64,000 nucleotides of DNA from Pseudoruegeria sp. HB172150. GTDB taxonomy: Bacteria; Pseudomonadota; Alphaproteobacteria; Rhodobacterales; Rhodobacteraceae. Below the pieces are notes generated by a model. It was not told the origin of the DNA and made no database searches. It worked only from the letters and a program-made list of their open reading frames with translations. Position numbers and translations under genes: made by a program. Below, piece by piece: positions 8,655-16,374 of this stretch; the stretch's first letter is position 1, and each line of letters opens with the position of its first letter. The stretch lies in contig NZ_JAATNG010000003.1 in assembly GCF_013184805.1 (NCBI RefSeq), forward strand, positions 124,001 through 188,000, given 5' to 3'.

Positions 8655-9404
8655 ATGACGATCACGAAACAGGACGAACTCGACGGGCTGAAGGAAATCG
8701 GCCGCATCGTCGCCAATACCATGCATGCCATGGCGCAGGCGATGGAGCCCGGCATGACCACGCGGGAACTCGACGGGATCGGACGCGACTTGCTGGACCG
8801 CGAAGGCGCCACCCCCGCACCGGAATCCACCTACGGGTTTCCGGGCGCCACCTGCATCAGCGTGAACGAGGAAATTGCCCACGGTATCCCCGGCGACCGC
8901 GCGGTCGCGCAGGGCGATCTCGTCAACATCGACGTCTCCGCATCAAAGAACGGCTATTTCGCCGATACCGGGGCGACCTTTCGCGTCGGCACGGTGCGTC
9001 CCCCGCTCGATCGTCTCTGCCGCGACGGGAAACGCGCGATGCAGATCGGAATCGGGCAGGTCGCCAGCAACCGTCCGCTGGCCGGCATCGGCAACGCCGT
9101 CGGGCGCTTTGCATCGGACCGCGGCTACACGCTGATCCGGAATCTTGCCAGCCACGGAGTCGGCCGGTCTCTGCACGAATATCCCGGCGAAATCGCCACC
9201 TGGCCCACGCGCAGCGACAGGCGGCGCATCAACAAGGGCCTCGTTCTGACGGTCGAGCCCTTCCTGTCCACCGGCGGCCTCTGGGCCAATGCCGGGAATG
9301 ACGGCTGGACGCTCTATAGCGAACCCTGCGCTCCCGTCGTGCAGTACGAGCACACCGTTGTCGCATCGGATCGCGGGGCAATCGTGGTGACTTTGCCGGG
9401 CTGA
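8655..9404 (+). CDS. map: Methionine aminopeptidase, type I
   Basis: Cytosolic dinuclear-metal peptidase that removes the initiator Met from new proteins. It has 249 residues in the pita-bread fold without N-terminal extension (type Ia). All five metal ligands are present: Asp93 and Asp104 (NIDVSASKNGYFADTG), His167 (ASHGVGRSLHE), Glu201 (TVEPFL) and Glu232 (QYEHTVV). The substrate-binding His76 sits in EIAHGIPGD. AGGCAGG lies before the ATG. Homologs occur in more than one copy in many Rhodobacteraceae, so this may be an accessory copy; the rest of the genome would decide. Confidence 0.92.
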   Translation: MTITKQDELDGLKEIGRIVANTMHAMAQAMEPGMTTRELDGIGRDLLDREGATPAPESTYGFPGATCISVNEEIAHGIPGDRAVAQGDLVNIDVSASKNGYFADTGATFRVGTVRPPLDRLCRDGKRAMQIGIGQVASNRPLAGIGNAVGRFASDRGYTLIRNLASHGVGRSLHEYPGEIATWPTRSDRRRINKGLVLTVEPFLSTGGLWANAGNDGWTLYSEPCAPVVQYEHTVVASDRGAIVVTLPG

Positions 9405-9475
9405 CACTTCGCCACCTTTGAAACCGTCCCGCGCGTGGCTACATCTACCCCGAACGCGCCGACCCGAGGCCCGAA

Positions 9476-10594
9476 ATGCCAATGACCCGCAGGAAATCCA
9501 TCGCCCTCATCGGGGGCGGTATTGTTCTGGCCGCGACAGCCGCCGCCGGTGTCCGCGTGATGCGCAAACCACAGACTGCAACCGATCCGTGGGAAACCGC
9601 CGGTACCGGCGATGATCCGCGCCTCACCGCCCTCTCCTACGCCATCCTCGCGCCCAGCGCCCACAACCTGCAGCCGTGGCTGGCAAAGCTCGAGGATGAC
9701 GGCAGCCTGACCATCCTGCAGAACCAAGACCTGCGTCTGCCACAGGTCGATCCCCTCGGCCGGCAGCATTTCATCGGCATGGGCTGTTTCATTGAACTCC
9801 TGTCCATGGCCTTCGCCGAACAGGGACTAAACAGTGAGATTCAGCTTTTCCCAGACGCCGAAACCAGCCCCGACAACCCCGTCGCGACGGTTACCCTGAC
9901 CGACGGCGCCACTGCCGATCCGCTCTTCGCCCATGTCCTCGACCGCCGCACCAACCGCGCAGCCTACGACATGGCGCTGGAGGTACCGCCAGACGCCATC
10001 CTCGGCATCGAAGGCAGCGCCGAAGGTGCGCAAACTGTGCACGAGCCGGAATTGCTCGATCTTCTGCGCGAACTGACCCTCGAAGCCATGCTGACAGAGG
10101 CCAACACCGAGGCCCCGGCGCTGGAGACCATCGAGAACATGCGCATCGGCGCCCGCCAGATCGACGCTTCGCCCGACGGTATTGCCCTGCGCGGCCCGGC
10201 CATCGAAGCAATGGCCGCCAGCGGACTGCTCAGCCAGGAAAGCCTGTCGAAACTCTCCGGCACAGCCCACGAGGCCTCGCTCAAAACCTACCGTGACGCA
10301 TTCCCCGCGACTCCAGCCTATCTCTGGTTCGCGACCGGGCAGAACGAGCGCGCCGACCAGATCGCCGCCGGCCGCGCCTGGGTCCGCATGCACCTCGCCG
10401 CTACCGCCTATGGCCTCTCGGTCCAGCCGGTCAGCCAGAGCCTGGAGGAGTACGAGGAAATGACACCCTACCGCGAACGCGTCCATGAACTGCTCGCGCC
10501 CGGCGGTGCCCGCATACAGATGCTCGGCCGCCTCGGCTTCGGCCCCGAAACGCCACCCTCGCCGCGCTGGCCGGTCGAGGCAAAGCTGATCTAG
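9476..10594 (+). CDS. Tat-signal nitroreductase-like flavoprotein (Acg/NADPH-nitroreductase type)
   Basis: 372-residue protein with a twin-arginine type export signal, TRRKSIALIGGGIVLAATAAAG, and a nitroreductase-like fold. The segment LSYAILAPSAHNLQPW is the FMN-binding start of the Acg-type nitroreductase family, and RRTNRAAYD and a C-terminal SPRWPVE also fit. These proteins are often annotated as Tat pathway signal proteins; their substrates are unknown. GAGG lies before the ATG at 9476, and a second in-frame ATG follows two codons later. It stands between map and a minus-strand gene with which its 3' end overlaps by four bases. Confidence 0.75.
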   Translation: MPMTRRKSIALIGGGIVLAATAAAGVRVMRKPQTATDPWETAGTGDDPRLTALSYAILAPSAHNLQPWLAKLEDDGSLTILQNQDLRLPQVDPLGRQHFIGMGCFIELLSMAFAEQGLNSEIQLFPDAETSPDNPVATVTLTDGATADPLFAHVLDRRTNRAAYDMALEVPPDAILGIEGSAEGAQTVHEPELLDLLRELTLEAMLTEANTEAPALETIENMRIGARQIDASPDGIALRGPAIEAMAASGLLSQESLSKLSGTAHEASLKTYRDAFPATPAYLWFATGQNERADQIAAGRAWVRMHLAATAYGLSVQPVSQSLEEYEEMTPYRERVHELLAPGGARIQMLGRLGFGPETPPSPRWPVEAKLI

Positions 10595-10965
10595 CCAGCC
10601 ACCGGCAACAGCCCCACCGTCCGCGCCTTCGGATCGGCCAGCCTTTCGGCATCGTACCCGGCGCTCCGCACCAGCTTCATCCCCAGATCGGTATGCAGCT
10701 CGACAAAGGTGACACTGTCCTCCTGTCCCATCCGCTCTGCGATCAGGGACAGAAACGCCAGCGTCAGGGTCGCATTGAACTTCTCCGGCACCCCCGCCCG
10801 CTCGGTCAGCGCCCGCAGCCCCGACGAATACCGCCACGCCGCCTCGAAGAACTCCCACCGGCACAGCGCCGCATGCGCCACCGCCACATGCTCCCTGTGC
10901 CCGAACCCTTCCGCCGCCAGCGTCCCCGCCAGCAATTCGTCCAGCATCGCACCCGGATCGCGCAT
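10591..10965 (-). CDS. Conserved protein of unknown function (124 residues)
   Basis: Mostly helical 124-residue protein with HREHVAVAHAALCRWEFFEAA, then LRALTERAGVPEKFNATLTLAFLSLIAER in pieces. The H-x-x-H-V-x-x-A and N-A-T-L-T pattern (usually YHeTiT in relatives) resembles a widespread uncharacterised bacterial family; no reaction can be assigned. GGAGGAAGGG gives a strong ribosome site before the ATG at 10965. The start codon overlaps the stop of the RHH gene in the form TGATG, so the two are translationally coupled. Its 3' end overlaps the convergent nitroreductase gene by four bases. The arrangement (small DNA-binding protein first, second gene coupled) resembles a toxin-antitoxin module, but no toxin fold is recognisable. 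Confidence 0.65.
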   Translation of the reverse strand: MRDPGAMLDELLAGTLAAEGFGHREHVAVAHAALCRWEFFEAAWRYSSGLRALTERAGVPEKFNATLTLAFLSLIAERMGQEDSVTFVELHTDLGMKLVRSAGYDAERLADPKARTVGLLPVAG

Positions 10966-11207
10966 CACCCTTCCTCCAGCCCGTGGCTGTCCTCCGCCGT
11001 CAGCTCCAGCCCGTAGACCTCCTTCAGCACGGCGATCTTCGCCCGCGTCTCCTCGGAAAACGGTGCCTTTCCCTCGAAGGCATGCAGCGCCATGCCCTCG
11101 ACCAGCTCGCTCATCGGCATGTCGAGGTACTCCGCCAATCCCTTCAGCACCTTCACCAGCCGCTTCTCCAGCCGCAGGCCCGTCTGCATTCGTTCGACTC
11201 GTTTCAT
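10965..11207 (-). CDS. Small ribbon-helix-helix-type putative regulator (80 residues)
   Basis: 80-residue protein beginning MKRVERMQTGLRLEKRLVKVLKGLAEYLDMPMSELVEG: a short strand with basic residues, then two helices, as in CopG/Arc-type DNA-binding proteins. A C-terminal helical extension (FSEETRAKIAVLKEVYGLE) could bind the partner protein. The upstream region carries two perfect inverted repeats (11211-11225 and 11227-11240) over the presumed promoter, which fits autorepression by a dimeric RHH protein. The stop codon overlaps the start of the following 124-residue gene. Function as regulator is inferred from the predicted fold and the operators. Confidence 0.65.
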   Translation of the reverse strand: MKRVERMQTGLRLEKRLVKVLKGLAEYLDMPMSELVEGMALHAFEGKAPFSEETRAKIAVLKEVYGLELTAEDSHGLEEG

Positions 11208-11210
11208 GGC

Positions 11211-11240
11211 CTCTGTCTAACAGAGCGTTGTCATGACAAC
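11211..11240 (-). promoter_or_regulatory. Twin palindromic operators at the RHH gene promoter
   Basis: CTCTGTCTAACAGAG (11211-11225) is an inverted repeat with 6-bp arms and ends 4 bp before the RHH start codon. GTTGTCATGACAAC (11227-11240) is a perfect 14-bp palindrome, and a third half-site GACAAC follows at once. On the minus strand a weak promoter can be drawn (TTGTTG, 17 bp, TAGACA) that these sites would cover. Confidence 0.5.
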
Positions 11241-11283
11241 AAGACAACTGAAACGCACGCAATTGACCCTCCCCCCGCCACTG

Positions 11284-11399
11284 CTAAAGCGTTCCGGGAA
11301 ACATCAGGCGCATGCCGCATCGCCAATGCCCCGAGAGCGCGAAGCGCGGCAGGGCATTGGCGATTCCACTTCTTCCCGAAACGCCTTAGGGTGCGTCGG
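11284..11399. repeat. 116-bp nested palindrome (MITE/REP-like element)
   Basis: The ends are near-perfect terminal inverted repeats of 17 bp: CTAAAGCGTTCCGGGAA on the left against CTAAGGCGTTTCGGGAA (reverse complement of the right end), 15 of 17 matching. Inside lies a perfect 13-bp arm pair, ATCGCCAATGCCC (11319-11331) with GGGCATTGGCGAT (11352-11364), and in its loop a GCGC-GAA-GCGC hairpin. The whole can fold into one long stem. It has no coding capacity and sits directly upstream of pncA. A target duplication is not evident. Confidence 0.6.
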
Positions 11400-11417
11400 A
11401 CCACAGCGGAGACCCCA

Positions 11418-12014
11418 ATGACCGAAGCCCTCCTCGTCATCGACATTCAGAACGATTTCTGCCCCGGCGGCGCGCTGGCCGTGGCGGCGGGCGACCAGAT
11501 CGTCCCCGGAATCAACGCGCTGATGAAGGAGTTCGAAGCCGTCATCCTGACGCAGGACTGGCACCCCGCCGGGCATTCCTCCTTCGCCTCGTCCTATGCC
11601 GGCGCCGATCCGATGTCGGTGATCGACATGTATTACGGCCCGCAGGTCCTGTGGCCCGATCACTGCGTCCAAGGCAGCCACGGCGCGGCCTTCCACAAGG
11701 ACCTCGACACGACCCGCGCCAACATGATCATCCGCAAGGGCTATAACCCCGCGATCGACAGCTATTCCGCCTTTTTCGAGAATGATCGCACCACGCCGAC
11801 CGGTCTCGAAGGGTACCTCCGCACCCGCGGCATCCAGAAGCTGACGCTCGCCGGTCTCGCCACCGATTTTTGTGTGAACTACTCGTCGGTGGACGCCGCC
11901 CGGCTCGGCTTCGACGTCACCGTCCGCGAGGACCTGTGCCGCGCCATCGACTTCCAGGGCTCGCTCGAGGATGCCCGCGAAACGATGCTCGCCGCTGGCG
12001 TCACCCTGGGCTGA
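11418..12014 (+). CDS. pncA: Nicotinamidase/pyrazinamidase
   Basis: Hydrolyses nicotinamide to nicotinate in NAD salvage. It has 198 residues in the isochorismatase fold. The catalytic triad is visible: Asp in VIDIQNDF, Lys in IIRKGYNP and the nucleophile Cys in LATDFCVNYSS. The metal site is DWHPAGHSSF. GGAG lies seven bases before the ATG at 11418. Nicotinate made here is the substrate of PncB, encoded at 16602. A palindromic repeat element directly precedes the gene, so its promoter lies within or before that element. The last 14 bases overlap the convergent araC-type gene. Confidence 0.93.
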   Translation: MTEALLVIDIQNDFCPGGALAVAAGDQIVPGINALMKEFEAVILTQDWHPAGHSSFASSYAGADPMSVIDMYYGPQVLWPDHCVQGSHGAAFHKDLDTTRANMIIRKGYNPAIDSYSAFFENDRTTPTGLEGYLRTRGIQKLTLAGLATDFCVNYSSVDAARLGFDVTVREDLCRAIDFQGSLEDARETMLAAGVTLG

Positions 12015-12972
12015 CGCTCAGCTCCGCCGCATCCGGTTCCACCGCACGCCGGCTGTTCCGGTATTCCGCCGGCGACATGCCGATGGTCCGCCGGAACGCC
12101 TTGGAAAACGACGCCGCGCTGTCGTACCCGAACCGGTCCGCGACCACGGCCAGCCCGTCGCGTCCCTCGGCCAGCACCTTCGCCGCCAGCGCCATGCGCC
12201 ACTGCTGCAGATAGGCCATCGGCGCCTCGCCGGTCGCCTCGCGGAACCGCCGCAGGAACGTCGCCCGCGACAGGCATGCGATGTCGGCCAGCGCGTCCAC
12301 AGTCCATCCGCGTCCCGGGTCCGTGTGGATCGCCGACAGAGCAGCCGCGATCCCCGGCTCTTTCATCGCCCGGAACCAGCCCGGCGCGGCCGGGCCCGAC
12401 AGCTCGAACCAGCGCCGGATCACATAGATCAGGACAGTGTCTAACAGGCGCGATTTGGCGATTTCCGTGCCATCCCCGCCCTGTTTCGCCTCTTCCGAAA
12501 ACAGCTCCAGCGCCGCCGACAGCCGCGAGTCCCCGGCCACCTGCGCGCCGGTCAGATGAATCAGCTCCGGCAGGGCCGCGAACAGCCGCGTCTGCCGCGG
12601 CATGTCCACCTCGAACTTGGCGCAAAGCATCGTCACCTGCGGCAGCTTGTCCGCCTGCGCCGATGCGGCGCGCAGCTTCATGACCTCCAGCACGTCGTCC
12701 ATCTCGCGCAGCTCGCGCCGGGGCGCATCGGAAATCCCATGCGCCGCGCCACTGGTCGCCAGGATCACGTCGCCCTCACCCAGGCGCAGCGGCGGGCCGG
12801 CCGCGTCCTGATGATACCAGCAGCTTCCCTTGCGGCTGGAATGCAGCACCATCGCCATCGACGGGCTGACCCGCACGCCCCAGTCGCCATACATCGTGGG
12901 ATGACCCATCAGCGTCTGGCCGACGCGCCCGATGCGCAGAAGTTCCGTCAATACATCCATGTCACCCATCAT
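12001..12972 (-). CDS. AraC-family transcriptional regulator with cupin N-domain
   Basis: 323-residue regulator. The N-terminal part (about 15-190) resembles the cupin_6/AraC-binding type (MVLHSSRKGSCWYH, LGEGDVILATSGAAHGI). The C-terminal double helix-turn-helix (about 210-312) contains WTVDALADIACLSRATFLRRFRE and FGYDSAASFSKAFRRTIGMSPAEYR, the classical AraC signature. GGAGGG precedes the ATG at 12972; ATGs at 12969 and 12960 are also possible. It is divergent from the GST gene at 13101, its most likely target, and its 3' end overlaps pncA. The effector is unknown. Confidence 0.88.
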   Translation of the reverse strand: MMGDMDVLTELLRIGRVGQTLMGHPTMYGDWGVRVSPSMAMVLHSSRKGSCWYHQDAAGPPLRLGEGDVILATSGAAHGISDAPRRELREMDDVLEVMKLRAASAQADKLPQVTMLCAKFEVDMPRQTRLFAALPELIHLTGAQVAGDSRLSAALELFSEEAKQGGDGTEIAKSRLLDTVLIYVIRRWFELSGPAAPGWFRAMKEPGIAAALSAIHTDPGRGWTVDALADIACLSRATFLRRFREATGEAPMAYLQQWRMALAAKVLAEGRDGLAVVADRFGYDSAASFSKAFRRTIGMSPAEYRNSRRAVEPDAAELSVSPG

Positions 12973-13100
12973 GCCCCCGCCCTCCGGACTGGTCCAGCAC
13001 CGTGATCCGATCGGACATGTATTTGCTCCATCCGCGCATTCAGCGGATCAGGCCCCAGAGCTTAGCTGTGGCCCATCACGGCGAATGAAAGGACATCCCC

Positions 13101-13736
13101 ATGATCATTCTCTACGGCCACGGCACCCCGAACGTGTTGAAAATCGCCATCGCGCTGGAAGAGCTGGAGCTGCCCTACCGGGCCGAAACCGTCAACTTCC
13201 TCGAAGGTGGAACCCAGACGCCCGACTTCCTGTCGATCAGCCCCGCCGGCAAGATCCCGGCGATCCGCGACGGCGACCTCACGGTCTGTGAATCGAACGT
13301 CATCCTGACCTACCTCGCCGACAAGACCGGCAAACTTGCCCCCACCGATCCCGCAGACCGCCTGCGCATGCAGGAACGGCTCTTCATCCAGGGGTCTCTG
13401 CAGGGCCCGATGTTCGGCCAGCGCGCCTTCTACACGCGGTTCTCCCCCGACACGGTGCCGCTCGCCATCGACCGGTACGAGGAACAGGGAAAGCTGATCG
13501 ACATGACGGCGGAACGCCTGCTGGGCGACCGCGACTACATGCTGGGCGACGACTTCTCCATCGTCGATATCTCCTGGTTCGGCTGGTACTACGCCGCCTG
13601 GCGCATGGGATATATCGAGCACGCGCCGAATACCGTCGCCGCCTGGTACGACCGCATCGCCGCCCGTCCGGGGGTGCAGCGCGGCCTCTCGGTCTACCCG
13701 ACTGCGCCGCTGCCAGCGGACAAGCGCGCTGCTTAA
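13101..13736 (+). CDS. Glutathione S-transferase family protein
   Basis: 211-residue cytosolic GST. The thioredoxin-like N-domain begins MIILYGHGTPNVLKIAIALEE and contains the cis-Pro and glutathione-binding loop SPAGKIPAI followed by CESNVILTYLAD. The all-helical C-domain carries GDDFSIVDIS, the N-capping box of the family. AAAGGA precedes the ATG. It is divergent from the AraC regulator and ends in a strong hairpin, so it is a single-gene unit. The subclass resembles bacterial Ure2p/YfcG-like GSTs more than maleylacetoacetate isomerase, so it is unlikely to fill the missing isomerase step at 41-48 kb. Confidence 0.85.
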   Translation: MIILYGHGTPNVLKIAIALEELELPYRAETVNFLEGGTQTPDFLSISPAGKIPAIRDGDLTVCESNVILTYLADKTGKLAPTDPADRLRMQERLFIQGSLQGPMFGQRAFYTRFSPDTVPLAIDRYEEQGKLIDMTAERLLGDRDYMLGDDFSIVDISWFGWYYAAWRMGYIEHAPNTVAAWYDRIAARPGVQRGLSVYPTAPLPADKRAA

Positions 13737-13751
13737 CCTGACAAGTCAATG

Positions 13752-13784
13752 CTGGTTCCCCGGACTGGACAGTCGGGGAACCAG
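13752..13784 (+). terminator. Stem-loop after the GST gene
   Basis: CTGGTTCCCC pairs perfectly with GGGGAACCAG and a GACT/AGTC pair extends the stem inward. It begins 15 bp after the GST stop and separates it from the sigma-factor operon. The T tract is minimal. Confidence 0.5.
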
Positions 13785-13852
13785 TTGCGATACGTTGCGG
13801 CAAGGACCATTTCAGACAGCCCATGCCGCAATTTCCATTAGAGATGTGAGAG

Positions 13853-14404
13853 ATGGACGCGCACGCCCAGCTTCTCACCCAGGTCGCCCATGGCGACAAG
13901 CAGGCACTGGCCGCGCTTTATCGTGCGCTGGAAAAGCCCGTCTACAGATTCATCCACTCCAGATTGAACGATCCCTTCGAGTCATCCGACGTACTCCATG
14001 ACGTGTTCATGGAAGTCTGGCGCAGTGCGTCCAGATTCGAAGGGAGATCGAAAGTGCAGACCTGGATATTCGGTATCGCTTACCGAAAGGTCATCGACCT
14101 GCACCGCAAGCGCGTGCAGCAGGACGTGACCGATGACATACCCGAGCAGGAAGACGACAGCCCCGACGCTGCTACCTGTCTGGCCGCCGGCCAGGAGGCA
14201 GAGCATGTGCGCCATTGCCTTGGCACCCTCAAGGACGACCACCGCAGCGCCATCAGCCTCGCCTTCTACGAAGACATGACCTATGCCGAGATCGCCGAGG
14301 TTCAGGGCGTGCCCGAGGGCACGATCAAGACCCGCGTCTTTCATGCGAAAAAGCTGCTGCTGCGCTGTCTTTCCGGCCGCATCGACCGGAGGGTTCCGGC
14401 ATGA
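13853..14404 (+). CDS. ECF-type RNA polymerase sigma factor
   Basis: 183-residue sigma-70 family protein with only regions 2 and 4. Region 2 (about 20-88) contains SSDVLHDVFMEVWRSASRFEG and VQTWIFGIAYRKVIDLHRKR; region 4 (about 120-172) contains AISLAFYEDMTYAEIAEVQGVPEGTIKTRVFHAKKLL, in both cases the typical sequences. It overlaps the next gene, a membrane anti-sigma factor, by ATGA, the usual sigma/anti-sigma arrangement, and a secreted subtilase follows. The signal is unknown; extracellular or envelope protein stress is a reasonable guess. Confidence 0.9.
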   Translation: MDAHAQLLTQVAHGDKQALAALYRALEKPVYRFIHSRLNDPFESSDVLHDVFMEVWRSASRFEGRSKVQTWIFGIAYRKVIDLHRKRVQQDVTDDIPEQEDDSPDAATCLAAGQEAEHVRHCLGTLKDDHRSAISLAFYEDMTYAEIAEVQGVPEGTIKTRVFHAKKLLLRCLSGRIDRRVPA

Positions 14405-14985
14405 ACAGGCAACAGATAGAGACGCTTCTGCCGCTGCTGGCCAACGGCACCCTCGAAGGCGCGGAGCGTGACGAGGTAGAAGCGGCGGTGGCAGAGGACG
14501 CGGATCTGCGCGCCGAGCTGGAAGCACTGCGCGCCATCCGCACGACGATGCAATCGGAGGAAACCTACAGCCCCGGTGAAATGGGCCTCGCCCGCCTGAT
14601 GCGCGATGTCGGCGAGCAGCCGGCGAGCGCGGAACCGGCCATGAAGACCGTCATCCGCACCCGCATCTGGCAGGCCGTCGCCGCCGTCCTGCTGGTCATG
14701 GTCGTCGGCCAGTATGCGTTCCAGATGCCCGGTGACACGACCGAGGACGGCTACAGCCTCGCTTCGGGCGACGAGGCGGGACGGGTCTCCATCGCCTTCG
14801 TGCCCGATGCGACAGAAGAACAGATCCGGTCGCTTCTGCTTCAGGCCGGCGTGGAAATCGTGGCCGGTCCATCCGCGATTGGGTTCTACGACCTGCAGCT
14901 GCTCGAAGGCGTGACTCCAGAGCAAGTATATGGTATTCTTGATAATTCCGAGATTGTTGATACATTGAATTTTCCAGAGGATTGA
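14401..14985 (+). CDS. Membrane anti-sigma factor with periplasmic propeptide-like domain
   Basis: 194-residue single-pass protein. Residues 1-75 form a helical cytoplasmic domain (ETLLPLLANGTLEGAERDEVEAAV) typical of anti-sigma factors and without the zinc HCC motif. Residues 89-107 (IWQAVAAVLLVMVVGQYAF) are a membrane helix. Residues 128-190 are periplasmic: SIAFVPDATEEQIRSLLLQAG, then IGFYDLQL and TPEQVYGILDNSEIVDTL, an alpha/beta pattern like subtilisin propeptides (inhibitor I9 type). A similar pattern stands before the catalytic domain of the protease in the next gene. The ATG overlaps the sigma stop codon. The anti-sigma role follows from operon position and topology. Confidence 0.75.
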   Translation: MNRQQIETLLPLLANGTLEGAERDEVEAAVAEDADLRAELEALRAIRTTMQSEETYSPGEMGLARLMRDVGEQPASAEPAMKTVIRTRIWQAVAAVLLVMVVGQYAFQMPGDTTEDGYSLASGDEAGRVSIAFVPDATEEQIRSLLLQAGVEIVAGPSAIGFYDLQLLEGVTPEQVYGILDNSEIVDTLNFPED

Positions 14986-14994
14986 TACCCGCCG

Positions 14995-16350
14995 ATGATA
15001 TTGCGGCCGCTTTTCTTGTTGCTCGTCGTCTCCCTGGCCGCGCCTGTCGCGGCACAAACCGTTCCGGTCGATCCCGATACAGGCGCACCGGTCGACCCGC
15101 AGAACCCGGCCGATCCGGCTGACCCTCAGGATGCGGGCGACCCGGCTGATCCGACCGACGCGGGCGATCCGACCCCGGACCCGGTCGCAGATCCCGCGAC
15201 CCCCAGCGATCCGGCCGATCCCGTGACGGCCGAAGACACCCCGGGTTTCGAGAATGACGATCGCGACAGCAACGACCGCCCGCTCGGCCAGACAGCAGAA
15301 CGCAGGACCCGCCCGGGAAGAACCGAGTTTCTGACGGTCGGCCCCCCGGAACAGGCGCAGGCCGTCGCAAACGCGCTGGCCCAGGCCAATGCCCGCCCGA
15401 TCCGCACCCGCGAATTCCCGGCGCTCGGTCTCTACGCGGTATTTTACGACCTGAACGGCCTGTCGCCCTCCACCGCACAGCAGATCGTGCGCGCCATCGC
15501 GCCGCAGACCGCCTTCGACATCCACGCGATCTATCGGCTGGTGCAGGGCAAACCGCGTCTCTACGCGGCATCCATGATCAACGCACAAGGCCAGGCCTGC
15601 GCGCTTGGCGGGCTGCGCATCGGCCTGATCGACGGCGCCGTCGACCCGACCCATCCGGCCCTGTCCGGCGCGCGGGTGTTTACCCATTCCGTTCTCGAAG
15701 GCGCCGCGACCAATCCCGGCCACGGCACCGCCGTCGCGGCCCTGATCGCCGGGCGCGATCCCGCCGGCGCGCTCTCCGGCTTCGCTTCCGGCGCCGATCT
15801 CTACTCCGTCACCGCGTTCGGCAGCGACCGCGGCGGACCGGCGGCTGATGTGGAACGGCTCGGCATCGCGCTCGACTGGCTGATCGCGCATGACGTGCGG
15901 CTCATCAACATGTCCTTCGCCGGCCCGCGCAACATGGGGCTCGAGGTGCTGCTGCGCGCTGCCGCCGCCCGTGGCGCCGTGATGATCGCCGCCGCCGGCA
16001 ATGACGGCAGCTCCGTCGCCGCCTATCCCGCCGGCTCCGACTCGGTGATCGCGGTCACCGCCGTGGACGCCGCCGGCCGCCGCTATGTCGCCGCCAATAC
16101 CGGCCCGCATATCGAATTCGCGGCGCCGGGCGTGGATCTCTACGTCGCCGGGCGCCGGGGCGGCAGCTATGCCTCCGGCACCTCCTACGCCGCGCCGATC
16201 ATCACCGCGCTCGCCGCCCGCCTGATGGCGCGCGGCGTCCGCTCGGTGGACGGCATCCGCGCGCGCCTGCGCGAGCAGAGCTCCGACCTGGGAACGCCCG
16301 GCCGCGACACCTCCTTCGGCTGGGGCCTCGTCCGCGACCCCGGCTGCTGA
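14995..16350 (+). CDS. Secreted S8 (subtilisin-like) serine protease
   Basis: 451-residue exported protease. A signal peptide (1-21, ending PVAAQ) is followed by an acidic Asp-Pro-rich linker (24-78), then a propeptide-like region (about 112-180) and the S8 domain. The catalytic triad is Asp213 (GLIDGAVDPTHPAL), His243 (GHGTAVAALIAG) and Ser397 (SGTSYAAP), with oxyanion Asn336 (AAAGND). No membrane anchor or autotransporter domain is seen at the C-terminus. It lies 9 bp after the anti-sigma gene, so it is probably co-transcribed and under the ECF factor. Substrate unknown. Confidence 0.88.
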   Translation: MILRPLFLLLVVSLAAPVAAQTVPVDPDTGAPVDPQNPADPADPQDAGDPADPTDAGDPTPDPVADPATPSDPADPVTAEDTPGFENDDRDSNDRPLGQTAERRTRPGRTEFLTVGPPEQAQAVANALAQANARPIRTREFPALGLYAVFYDLNGLSPSTAQQIVRAIAPQTAFDIHAIYRLVQGKPRLYAASMINAQGQACALGGLRIGLIDGAVDPTHPALSGARVFTHSVLEGAATNPGHGTAVAALIAGRDPAGALSGFASGADLYSVTAFGSDRGGPAADVERLGIALDWLIAHDVRLINMSFAGPRNMGLEVLLRAAAARGAVMIAAAGNDGSSVAAYPAGSDSVIAVTAVDAAGRRYVAANTGPHIEFAAPGVDLYVAGRRGGSYASGTSYAAPIITALAARLMARGVRSVDGIRARLREQSSDLGTPGRDTSFGWGLVRDPGC

Positions 16351-16374
16351 CCTTCCCGAACCCCTGATCTTTTT

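Noticed and set aside
13101-13736. GST at 13.1 kb as the missing maleylacetoacetate isomerase
   Set aside because: It lacks the SSCxWRVRIAL-like Ser/Cys motif of MaiA at the N-terminus (it reads GHGTPNVLKIAIAL) and stands 28 kb away beside its own AraC regulator.
15060-15240. Repeated GATCCGGC-like sequence considered as a tandem repeat or CRISPR-like array
   Set aside because: It encodes an Asp-Pro-rich linker inside the protease; unit spacing is irregular and there are no spacers.
14341-16110. 589-codon open frame on the minus strand across the anti-sigma and protease genes
   Set aside because: Shadow of GC-rich coding sequence: the plus strand has recognised families with intact active sites, and the minus frame is Gly/Arg/Asp-rich without motifs or ribosome site.
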